The translations under genes were made by a program, and so were the position numbers. Source: Candidatus Peribacteraceae bacterium (lineage in GTDB: Bacteria > Patescibacteriota > Gracilibacteria > Peribacterales > Peribacteraceae). Taken from it: a DNA stretch of 6,081 nt. Below, in pieces: positions 1 to 5,671 of this stretch (the first letter of the stretch is position 1; each line of letters starts with the position of its first letter). Location of the stretch: positions 1 through 6,081 of the forward strand of contig JABFSS010000017.1 of the NCBI GenBank assembly GCA_013140485.1, read 5' to 3'. The notes below the pieces were generated by a model. It worked only from the letters and a program-made list of their open reading frames with translations. It ran no database searches and had not been told where the DNA came from.

Positions 1-301
1 GTCCATATATCAAAGGTTTGAATGCATCGCCGTACCAATGATCTTTATCGCAGACCTTGTACGGCGAATCCGGGGAGAACACCGAGAAGATGTCCTTCCC
101 GGTCACATCACATTTTCTTCGATACAGATGCCGCTCGTTGCGCGTCGCCATCCGCCGTTGCTGCCGGCAGTCGGGGCAGAGGGTGGGAGGCGGAATCAGC
201 ACTTTCTTTCCGGCAAACACCGGAGAGACTTTCTCGTAGAAGGCGAGATCGTCGGCGCTCACCTCAAAGGTATCTTTGCAATGTCGGCACAATTGCTCCA
301 T
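1..301 (-). CDS. Zinc-ribbon protein, C-terminus cut by window edge
   Basis: The first 100 residues are visible, starting at the ATG complementary to 299-301 and running off the left edge without a stop. The protein opens MEQLCRHC and contains CPDC at residues 42-45, so C5, C8, C42 and C45 form a CxxC...CxxC zinc ribbon. Two further cysteines, C64 (in RRKCDVTGK) and C84 (in YKVCDKDHW), may belong to a second metal site. Other landmarks are IPPPTLCPDCRQQRR and FSPDSPYKV. I recognise this arrangement from uncharacterised zinc-ribbon proteins common in Peregrinibacteria and related CPR genomes; no function is known to me, though nucleic-acid binding is a reasonable guess. There is no Shine-Dalgarno sequence; TATACT lies six bases upstream, pointing to a leaderless transcript. 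It is divergent from the exosortase gene. Confidence 0.87.
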   Translation of the reverse strand, partial: MEQLCRHCKDTFEVSADDLAFYEKVSPVFAGKKVLIPPPTLCPDCRQQRRMATRNERHLYRRKCDVTGKDIFSVFSPDSPYKVCDKDHWYGDAFKPLIYG

Positions 302-307
302 TGGCTG

Positions 308-313
308 AGTATA
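308..313 (-). promoter_or_regulatory. -10-like box of the zinc-ribbon gene (leaderless)
   Basis: On the minus strand TATACT (5 of 6 with TATAAT) is followed by CAGCCA and then the ATG. A transcript starting about seven bases after the box would begin at the start codon. No convincing -35 element is seen at the usual distance. The spacing matches that of the exosortase gene and of the CPBP-like gene. Confidence 0.5.
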
Positions 314-359
314 CCTAATTCTGAACGAGTATCTCCGTGCAGACGCTTCGCTCACGCAA

Positions 360-376
360 CATGCTCCTCTAGCATG
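360..376. repeat. Inverted repeat at the exosortase promoter
   Basis: CATGCT (360-365) and AGCATG (371-376) are perfect 6-bp inverted arms separated by CCTCT. The right arm covers the proposed -10 box TAGCAT. If transcription begins at the ATG, this element is not transcribed, so it would act as a DNA operator rather than an RNA hairpin. It is short enough to be chance. Confidence 0.3.
370..375 (+). promoter_or_regulatory. -10-like box of the exosortase gene (leaderless)
   Basis: TAGCAT is followed by GATGCC and then the ATG at 382, the same TAnnnT plus six bases seen before two other genes here. A weak -35 candidate TTCGCT sits at 347-352 with 17-bp spacing. The box and start region (370-386) match 4135-4151 at 14 of 17 bases. 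Confidence 0.45.
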
Positions 377-381
377 ATGCC

Positions 382-1176
382 ATGCAGAAAAGGCATCTCA
401 TGCTCGCGTACGGACTGGTCTACTGCCTCCTGAACGCGCAGATTCTTCTCTGGGTCTTCGACCAGTGGATTCGGACGGACTACGGCGTCGTCGGAGCGGG
501 TTTCTTTGTTGCGGGATGCTGCGTGCTCTTGATACGCAGACGGGCATTGGTCTGGAACGCGCGAATATCTTTGCCGTTCCTTCTCGTATCGCTGGGATTC
601 TTGGCGGCGAGCACGGGAGTGCTGCCACTCGGCTACAACATTCTCCGCAGCATCTGCTTTGTCCTCGGGCTGCTGACGGGATGCAGCGCCTTCGTGCCGG
701 TCTCCCGGAAGCAATTTCTTCTCCTCGCGTCGTGGCTCCTCTCGTGCCTGCCTGTCGTGCCGCTGCTCGGTTCCACCGTCGGACTCGTGAATCGAGAAGT
801 GTATGCAAGCCTCCTGCATGTGTTTTTCTCCGGCGCTCAGCGTATCGGTACGTCTTTCTATGACGGTGGCTACGCTTTCCACATTGATGCCGGCTGCAGT
901 GGCGTGCAGGGAATGTATTTTCTCTGGGGAGCGTGGAACGTGATCGCGATGGCTTCTCGCGATACTGCAGCCGTGCGTTTTCGCGTTCTCGCAGAGGCAT
1001 TGACGCTGTTCTGGTTCTTGAACGGCGCACGCGTCGTGTTCTTGTATGTTTTGCACAATTTACAGCATGTGTCAGCATTGAATTCTCTTGATCTGCTAGC
1101 CGGAATTATGGCTTTCGGCATTGCTCTGTCATTTGTTGTCCTGCGGATGACATTGCCCTATAGAATGCCCCGGTGA
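382..1176 (+). CDS. Exosortase-family protein sorting enzyme
   Basis: This 264-residue polytopic membrane protein has about eight hydrophobic segments. The exosortase/archaeosortase signature is visible: the catalytic cysteine C172 in IDAGCSGVQG, the arginine R217 in FLNGARVVF, and a histidine downstream, most likely H229 in LQHVSAL (H225 is the alternative). The family cuts substrates at a C-terminal sorting signal on the outer face of the membrane and probably transfers them to another molecule. The CSGV and HV contexts remind me of the XrtO subtype, but I cannot fix the subtype by eye. It overlaps the next gene, its likely substrate, by four bases (GTGA). An in-frame TAG at 370-372 rules out longer starts. 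ATG 382 fits leaderless initiation; ATG 400, preceded by AAAAGG with a six-base spacer, is a real alternative. Confidence 0.85.
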   Translation: MQKRHLMLAYGLVYCLLNAQILLWVFDQWIRTDYGVVGAGFFVAGCCVLLIRRRALVWNARISLPFLLVSLGFLAASTGVLPLGYNILRSICFVLGLLTGCSAFVPVSRKQFLLLASWLLSCLPVVPLLGSTVGLVNREVYASLLHVFFSGAQRIGTSFYDGGYAFHIDAGCSGVQGMYFLWGAWNVIAMASRDTAAVRFRVLAEALTLFWFLNGARVVFLYVLHNLQHVSALNSLDLLAGIMAFGIALSFVVLRMTLPYRMPR

Positions 1177-3974
1177 TTCTCTCAAAAATGACATCGACCC
1201 GGTGGTTTGCCGTGGCAAGCCAGATTCTCTTTTGGCTGAGCAACGCCGCACTTTTCATCACCACGTCGTACTGCGCGCTGATCGTGACCGTGCTCCCGGC
1301 CATGGGGTTCCCCCGTTCGGACGGAGGAATGACGCTGTCTAAAATCCCCGCGTTTTTCCCCGCGCTGACGGTCCTCCTGGTGATCGCGTCCGCGCTCTAT
1401 CTTTCCTCGACGAAGCGGTCGTCGCTTCTCTTCCGACTTTTCTTTGCCGTGGAGCTCCCACTTCTGCTGATCGGTTTCGGCCGGGTGGTGTTCAACATGT
1501 ATCCCTCGACGGTGCTCTTTCTCTCCGTCGTTATTCTGCTGTCGAGCGCCGCCATTTGGTACGAAATTCTCTGGGGACACCGAAAGACAACATTCAATAA
1601 AAACATGCGGCCGTATTTCTTCGTGCCGTATCTCGCGTCGAGTATCCTGAGCGGTTGGGTGTTCCTCATTTGGGCCTTCTGGGTGCCGTATGTGGGATGG
1701 CAGATACTCTCCAATCTTTATCTGATACGTGAAGTGCCCTGGCAATTGATTTTCGGCACCTGGATCGCGGTTCCGGCGATGATCACCGGTGGTTACTTCT
1801 TTCTGAGTCCGGCGCTCGCCTTCGGCATGCTCGCGTGGGAAACCTTTCAGCGCAAATTTCCCCGCAAACAGCTGGTCGTTCTGGGGGGAATCTTGGTGGT
1901 GGTCGGCGGCACGTTCATTCTCGATACGTTGGAGAAGCGTGGACCGCAGTCCGATCTCTACGAAGCCGCGCGCAAATTGCATATCATCGTGCAAGCAGGT
2001 GTGAACACGAATCCGTTTACCGACGAACCCGAAGTGCGCGAAGCAGTACCGTTCACACACGAGGAACTCTCCGGTATTTCCAATTTCAACCGCCTGCGCG
2101 GGAGCACGAAGAGCGTGTATCTCGCGGGGCTCAAGTATCCGATCAATTCCCGCAATACATTTGACTCACAGGGTGCTCTTCAAACAAATGCCATTCGGGA
2201 CGCCGTCCGAGAAACATACTGTTCCTGGGAAATGACACGCGTATGCGGCAGCATCTCCAGTGCATACGAACTGCTCTTCTTCCCGTTGATGTACACCGGG
2301 GATATCGTCGCGGACCGCGAACTTGCGGAGAAAACCTACGCCTATGTTTTTGACGGCAGCCTGCAGAATGACGAGGGCGACAGGATCGCGCGCCTCAAGA
2401 AACGGTCGATTCTCGGCAATATCGGCTGGAATGCCGGGTGGCAGTCGGTCGAAGCGAGCGCGCTCAAGAAGAACGACACGCTCGTGCACGTGGACGAAGC
2501 GCGGTACGAAATCGCGGTCAACCGGCCGCTCGGCGTCTACACGAATTTGATCACGTATACGCTTCGCAACACGACGAGCACCCAGCAGGAGGCGTTCATC
2601 GAGTTTCTCCTGCCTGACGCGCATGCGGTGATCACGGACCTGCGACTGGGATTGAATCTGGAATTGCCGAGCAGTGTTGCGCCGCGCGGCGCGGCCAAAC
2701 GTGTCTATGAACGGAGCATGCTCAATCAGATTGACCCCGCGCTGCTCGAACAGGTGGGTCCGCGGCAGTACAGACTCCGAGTTTTCCCTGTTCCGCCCAC
2801 GTTTAAAGCGGACGCTCCGGGAATGCAAAAAGTGCAGCTGGAATTCACGGCGTTTATTCCGCCCGCAAATATGATCCCGGTCACGATGCCGATGACGACG
2901 CGGAACCTCGGCATCGACCGTTCAACCGCCATTGCCACTGTGATCAAGGATGCACAGGGTCAGGACATTCCTTTTGCGCGATACGGTCCTCTCGATATCA
3001 AGGGAGACTCGCTGATCCCTCTGCCACCCCCCGATGCGGACAACCAACGGTTTGCGATTGAGGGGCCGAACAGGTCGGTCATTTCCTTTGCCGCTGAAAT
3101 GTATCCCTACGAGGCACCGTCCGTCTTTTTCCTGGACGCATCGGCATCGGCGAATACGCCGGACGTTCGTCGCTTCTACAAAAAGCTGCGCGAGGAATAC
3201 AAAGACACGGGGACTTTCTACACGTACAACTTCGGGGTGGAGGAACTGCAGCCGGATGCAGACATTTCTTTCTGGGGCCCGACCGACACCCGCGCCCTCG
3301 TGCGCTTTCTGACGCAGCCGCCTCTTGCAGGGAAACATATCGGCATCGTGACGGACGACAGCAATTTTGAACTCGACGCGACCGAAGCGACCGACATCGA
3401 TTATTCGGCAATCAGCAAATTGAAGGTCATGGACGTCGCGGTTGTCGGCACAGCCGTTCCCATCTTTAAGAACGAACTCACGAATGCCTTCGCGGTCACG
3501 CAAGAGACAGGCACGGTCCGGCTTCTGGAGGGCCCAACCGAAGCGGCGGAGTACGGAGTCAACTGGTTAACCGGCCGGGCATCCGCGTCCGTGCAGATGG
3601 TCAATGATCCCAAGTGGCGCGAAGCCGTCGAAGACTTGTGGGCGTATCACCAAGGAAAAGGACGCCTGCGCGGCATCACGAACTCGGATACCTGGGAGAA
3701 AGCGGCCGAAGAGCAAACAGCGATTGCGTACAAGGCGCACATCGTCAACCAGTTCAACTCTCTCATCGCGCTGCAGACCGAGTGGCAGAAGCAGGCTCTC
3801 GAACGCGAGACGCACGCCGAAGACAAATACCGCTCCGATCATGACATCGGCGAAGTTCCCGACCGCGTGCTCTTCAGCCAGTCGAGCGACGAGCCGGGGA
3901 TGTATGTGTTGTTGGTGATGCTGATCCTCCTCGCTCCCGGGATACTCATGATTTCACGGAGGGTGCGCAATTGA
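1173..3974 (+). CDS. Multi-pass VIT/vWA-like protein with exosortase sorting signal
   Basis: A 933-residue protein that looks like the dedicated substrate of the exosortase before it. Residues 14-250 hold about seven membrane spans. Residues 255-440 are unassigned. Residues 445-565 match a VIT domain: YEIAVNRPLGVY, then KRVYERSMLNQIDPALLEQ and YRLRVFPVPP. A vWA-like region follows (about 645-765) with FFLDASASA, whose D655, S657 and S659 fit the DxSxS metal-binding MIDAS pattern, and IGIVTDDS at 723-730. IVNQFNSLIALQTEWQ (857-872) resembles the segment after vWA in VIT/vWA proteins. The end has SDEP (905-908), a hydrophobic helix (911-927) and RRVRN: a PEP-CTERM-like signal. Known relatives by architecture are MSEP-CTERM, XrtN-VIT and PEP_integral (TIGR02921) proteins; I cannot say which is closest. 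The GTG start overlaps the upstream stop, suggesting translational coupling; ATG 1188 is an alternative start. Function beyond sorting is unknown. Confidence 0.86.
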   Translation: MILSKMTSTRWFAVASQILFWLSNAALFITTSYCALIVTVLPAMGFPRSDGGMTLSKIPAFFPALTVLLVIASALYLSSTKRSSLLFRLFFAVELPLLLIGFGRVVFNMYPSTVLFLSVVILLSSAAIWYEILWGHRKTTFNKNMRPYFFVPYLASSILSGWVFLIWAFWVPYVGWQILSNLYLIREVPWQLIFGTWIAVPAMITGGYFFLSPALAFGMLAWETFQRKFPRKQLVVLGGILVVVGGTFILDTLEKRGPQSDLYEAARKLHIIVQAGVNTNPFTDEPEVREAVPFTHEELSGISNFNRLRGSTKSVYLAGLKYPINSRNTFDSQGALQTNAIRDAVRETYCSWEMTRVCGSISSAYELLFFPLMYTGDIVADRELAEKTYAYVFDGSLQNDEGDRIARLKKRSILGNIGWNAGWQSVEASALKKNDTLVHVDEARYEIAVNRPLGVYTNLITYTLRNTTSTQQEAFIEFLLPDAHAVITDLRLGLNLELPSSVAPRGAAKRVYERSMLNQIDPALLEQVGPRQYRLRVFPVPPTFKADAPGMQKVQLEFTAFIPPANMIPVTMPMTTRNLGIDRSTAIATVIKDAQGQDIPFARYGPLDIKGDSLIPLPPPDADNQRFAIEGPNRSVISFAAEMYPYEAPSVFFLDASASANTPDVRRFYKKLREEYKDTGTFYTYNFGVEELQPDADISFWGPTDTRALVRFLTQPPLAGKHIGIVTDDSNFELDATEATDIDYSAISKLKVMDVAVVGTAVPIFKNELTNAFAVTQETGTVRLLEGPTEAAEYGVNWLTGRASASVQMVNDPKWREAVEDLWAYHQGKGRLRGITNSDTWEKAAEEQTAIAYKAHIVNQFNSLIALQTEWQKQALERETHAEDKYRSDHDIGEVPDRVLFSQSSDEPGMYVLLVMLILLAPGILMISRRVRN

Positions 3975-3977
3975 TTC

Positions 3978-4063
3978 TGGTGCCCAGGAGAGGACTCGAA
4001 CCTCCACGGCCTTGCGGCCACCAGCCCCTCAAGCTGGCGCGTCTGCCATTTCGCCACCTGGGC
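3978..4063 (-). tRNA. tRNA-Leu (anticodon GAG)
   Basis: The minus strand folds as a complete class II tRNA. The acceptor stem is GCCCAGG (4063-4057) paired with CCTGGGC (3988-3982), then discriminator A and a genomically encoded CCA (3980-3978). The anticodon stem CCAGC/GCTGG (4037-4033 with 4025-4021) encloses the loop TTGAGGG, giving anticodon GAG (4030-4028), which reads CUC and CUU leucine codons. A long variable arm GGCC-GCAA-GGCC and a T arm GGAGG-TTCGAGT-CCTCT complete it; the long arm is expected for leucine. No intron is seen. Its CCA end is three bases from the stop codon of the oppositely oriented VIT gene. Confidence 0.97.
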
Positions 4064-4088
4064 ATTAAAAAAGCGGGCGAGGGATCAA

Positions 4089-4116
4089 AGTGTAGCAAGC
4101 GCATGCGGAAGAGCAA
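4089..4116 (-). promoter_or_regulatory. Candidate promoter of tRNA-Leu
   Basis: Minus-strand TACACT (4094-4089) is a 4-of-6 match to the -10 consensus, with TTGCTC (4116-4111, 3 of 6) 16 bases upstream. Transcription would start near 4082, leaving a 5' leader of about 20 bases ending in a T run before the mature tRNA, consistent with RNase P processing. The -35 part is weak. Confidence 0.35.
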
Positions 4117-4134
4117 CATCTCCGTTCAGAGGAA

Positions 4135-4140
4135 TAGAAT
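4135..4140 (+). promoter_or_regulatory. -10-like box of the CPBP-like gene (leaderless)
   Basis: TAGAAT (5 of 6 with TATAAT) is followed by GAGTCC and then ATG 4147, giving the same six-base spacing as the exosortase and zinc-ribbon genes. The GCAACA at 4113-4118 is only a weak -35 candidate. The 8-bp palindrome CGCATGCG (4100-4107) lies between this box and the divergent tRNA promoter. Confidence 0.5.
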
Positions 4141-4151
4141 GAGTCCATGCA
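4135..4151 (+). repeat. Promoter/start element shared with 370-386
   Basis: The 17 bases beginning TAGAATGAG and running through CCATGCA match 370-386 (TAGCATGAT...CCATGCA) at 14 positions. In both copies the first six bases are the proposed -10 box and the ATG is at the same place. Similarity does not extend upstream. It may be a common regulatory element or a short chance match helped by the shared promoter constraint. Confidence 0.4.
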
Positions 4152-4704
4152 TGCCATTTCCCTCTGGTTCCTCACATACGCACTCCCGGCATTCGTGACG
4201 GGCGGCATCATTCAGTTTTTCTCCCGGTATAAGAGCAACCCCAAACGTGACGGCATGATCATTCACGCAGGACTTCTCCTCTCGATTCTCGCGAGTCAGT
4301 ACGCTCTATATCTGAACGGATCAGTTTTCCCGTGGAGCCCCCACATCCTCTCATTCTTGTTCTTCATCGCGAGTGTTCTTTTTGCATCAAGAATGCTCGG
4401 TATGTTCGGTGTGTGGTATGCATTGTCCGCTTTTCTGCAGCAACTGACGATTCTCTCCTCGTCATTCCTGCTACTCACATTCTTGTCACTGCCCATCGTT
4501 GTTCTCCTCATTGTGCCGATCTTCGCGCTGGGTCATGCGCAGGACGTCCGTCACCGCTGCATTAGGATCATTGTGATTTCTCTGTGGGGAGCCGCATCGA
4601 TCTCGCTGTTTTCGATCATGCACGATCTCTATTTCCTCGCAGCACTGCATACGATGCTGGGAGTGATCGGCATCCAGCGGAAGATTATGTATCCGCAGAA
4701 GTGA
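4147..4704 (+). CDS. Small multi-pass membrane protein, CPBP/ABI-like with QQ
   Basis: A very hydrophobic 185-residue protein with about six membrane segments. Its second half follows the layout of CPBP (ABI, Rce1-like) intramembrane proteases: a motif-1 helix YALSAFLQQLTILSS, then FALGH with H130, then LAALHTMLG with H168. The family normally has EExxxR in motif 1; here the pair is Q98-Q99 and no arginine follows at the expected place. I recall QQ-type CPBP relatives ending in HALLG, so this may be a known non-canonical subgroup rather than decay, but I could not check. The catalytic glutamates being absent, peptidase activity is doubtful. The gene starts from its own leaderless-type promoter. 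Its stop codon (4702-4704) directly abuts the mscL stop on the other strand. Confidence 0.7.
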   Translation: MHAISLWFLTYALPAFVTGGIIQFFSRYKSNPKRDGMIIHAGLLLSILASQYALYLNGSVFPWSPHILSFLFFIASVLFASRMLGMFGVWYALSAFLQQLTILSSSFLLLTFLSLPIVVLLIVPIFALGHAQDVRHRCIRIIVISLWGAASISLFSIMHDLYFLAALHTMLGVIGIQRKIMYPQK

Positions 4705-5070
4705 TCAACTTTTCTTCAACGCATCCCGAATCTCCGTCAGCAATCGAATCTCCTCCGGGGGAGCGGCTGGAACGTCGGGCTTTTTCTTCTTGAAGCGCTG
4801 GAGCTGCTGGATCATCAGGAAAATACAGAAGGCGACGATGACGAAGTCGACGACCGATTGGATGAAGAGCCCGTAGGCGATTTTCGACTCGCCGATGGTC
4901 AATGCCAGAGCCGAGAAGTCGAGATTGCCGAGGATGATCCCAAACGCCGGCATGATGAGGTCATTTACGAGCGAGCTGACGATTTTTCCGAACGCTCCGC
5001 CGATGATGACTCCCACGGCGAGATCCATCACGTTGCCGCGCATCGCGAAGTCCCGGAATTCTTTGAGCAT
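4705..5070 (-). CDS. mscL: Large-conductance mechanosensitive channel MscL
   Basis: MscL is a homopentameric inner-membrane channel opened by membrane tension to release solutes during osmotic downshock. The 121-residue product shows the N-terminal helix KEFRDFAMRGNVMDLAVGV (3-21), the pore-lining TM1 with VIIGGAFGKIVSSLV, DLIMP at 37-41, a short periplasmic loop, TM2 (about 66-88, including FIQSVVDFVIVAF), a basic KKKK stretch, a PAAPP linker and the C-terminal helix EEIRLLTEIRDAL. It is somewhat shorter than the E. coli protein, mainly in the loop. I chose ATG 5070 because MLKEFRDFAM aligns with the usual MscL N-terminus; an in-frame GTG at 5097 would add nine atypical residues. No Shine-Dalgarno sequence precedes either start. 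It lies 51 bases after the gene upstream on the same strand and is probably cotranscribed with it. Confidence 0.96.
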   Translation of the reverse strand: MLKEFRDFAMRGNVMDLAVGVIIGGAFGKIVSSLVNDLIMPAFGIILGNLDFSALALTIGESKIAYGLFIQSVVDFVIVAFCIFLMIQQLQRFKKKKPDVPAAPPEEIRLLTEIRDALKKS

Positions 5071-5121
5071 AGAAAAGAGTGGAAGAATGTCTCTCACCCT
5101 AGAGCAAAGACGGGCGGGTTT

Positions 5122-5577
5122 TCAAGCGGCAGCCCGTTCTTCCGCCAGAAGTTCATACAACACCGTGGCAGGTGCTTCGTGCTGTTCGTCGTTGTGAAAC
5201 GGGAAGGGGGGATCAAGGATAAGAAGGATCTTTCTCCGAAATTGCAGCGCGTACTCCGGTCCGCAGTGTTCGTTCACGAGTAATTCCATACTGCCGAGCG
5301 TGGCGAAGTATTGTCGCAAGGTGTCGCTCTTATGCAGATTGCGCACGGCAAAAAGCCACAATTCTACTTCATAACTACGCAACGTAAATGCCACGGAATG
5401 ATCAGCGTCCTCCATCGTCTCTTTCCACATTCGTAACGCGTGGCCGCATTCCGCGCACGCCTGTAAAAAATTTCCGGGCTGCGGCGTCGGCGGGACTGCA
5501 CTTTCGTATCCGGTTTCCTGAACATGGAGAGCCACGGGGGCAGTGTATCTCCGCGCACCATTCAGAGAATTTTTCAA
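5122..5577 (-). CDS. Hypothetical protein upstream of mscL
   Basis: I do not recognise this 151-residue protein. It appears soluble, with no signal peptide or membrane span. Visible features are a single CAECGH cluster (41-46), a central mostly helical stretch (about 60-120) with SYEVELWLFAVRN and RRKILLILDPPFPF, and an acidic then alanine-rich end (ELLAEERAAA). It precedes mscL on the same strand with a short gap, so the two are probably one transcript. The start is uncertain. TTG 5577 is preceded by a perfect AGGAGG (5594-5589), but at a long 11-base spacing. GTG 5535, giving 137 residues, is preceded by TACACT plus six bases, the arrangement used by other genes here. That it is a gene rests on plausible composition and fit to the layout, not on homology. 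Confidence 0.62.
   Translation of the reverse strand: MKNSLNGARRYTAPVALHVQETGYESAVPPTPQPGNFLQACAECGHALRMWKETMEDADHSVAFTLRSYEVELWLFAVRNLHKSDTLRQYFATLGSMELLVNEHCGPEYALQFRRKILLILDPPFPFHNDEQHEAPATVLYELLAEERAAA
5542..5547 (-). promoter_or_regulatory. Possible -10 box for a GTG start at 5535
   Basis: Minus-strand TACACT is followed by GCCCCC and an in-frame GTG (5535-5533). The spacing repeats that of the three clearer leaderless candidates. A competing AGGAGG upstream of TTG 5577 makes this uncertain. Confidence 0.28.
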
Positions 5578-5659
5578 GGCGCGGATGTCCTCCTATGTCA
5601 TTTTTCCCTCTTCCTCAAGCGGTAAATACGTTCCTTCGGTTCCCGGAAATGCAGACCTG

Positions 5660-5665
5660 TATGCT
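5660..5665 (+). promoter_or_regulatory. Possible -10 box for a GTG start at 5672
   Basis: TATGCT is followed by GCCGAG and GTG 5672, the same TAnnnT plus six bases. It would place the start of the glycosyltransferase just before its first membrane segment. No good -35 element is visible. Confidence 0.33.
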
Positions 5666-5671
5666 GCCGAG

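Noticed and set aside
38..433. Plus-strand frame over the first 433 bases
   Set aside because: It is opposite the zinc-ribbon gene, whose CxxC/CPDC motifs are unmistakable, and it runs through the divergent promoter region into the exosortase gene.
352..1056. Long minus-strand open frame opposite the exosortase gene
   Set aside because: The product is rich in R, Q, E and H with no hydrophobic core or motif, as expected for the antisense of a GC-rich membrane-protein gene; the plus strand carries clear exosortase residues.
1182..2060. Minus-strand frame opposite the membrane-spanning part of the VIT gene
   Set aside because: Low-complexity charged translation mirroring hydrophobic codons on the other strand; the plus strand has domains and coherent membrane segments.
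2679..2692. Perfect 14-bp palindrome GCGCCGCGCGGCGC inside the VIT gene
   Set aside because: It encodes part of an Ala-Pro-Arg-Gly-Ala run and is readily explained by GC-rich codon choice; no regulatory context.
2166..2828. Minus-strand frame opposite the VIT domain
   Set aside because: Arg- and Val-rich shadow translation with no recognisable motif; the plus-strand VIT domain explains the region.
4064..4090. T run on the minus strand just before the tRNA (4065-4070) as a terminator
   Set aside because: No hairpin precedes the run, and it lies between the likely promoter and the tRNA, so it is better read as part of the tRNA leader.
4858..5283. Plus-strand frame opposite mscL
   Set aside because: mscL is certain on the minus strand, and the translation here is a charged antisense shadow.
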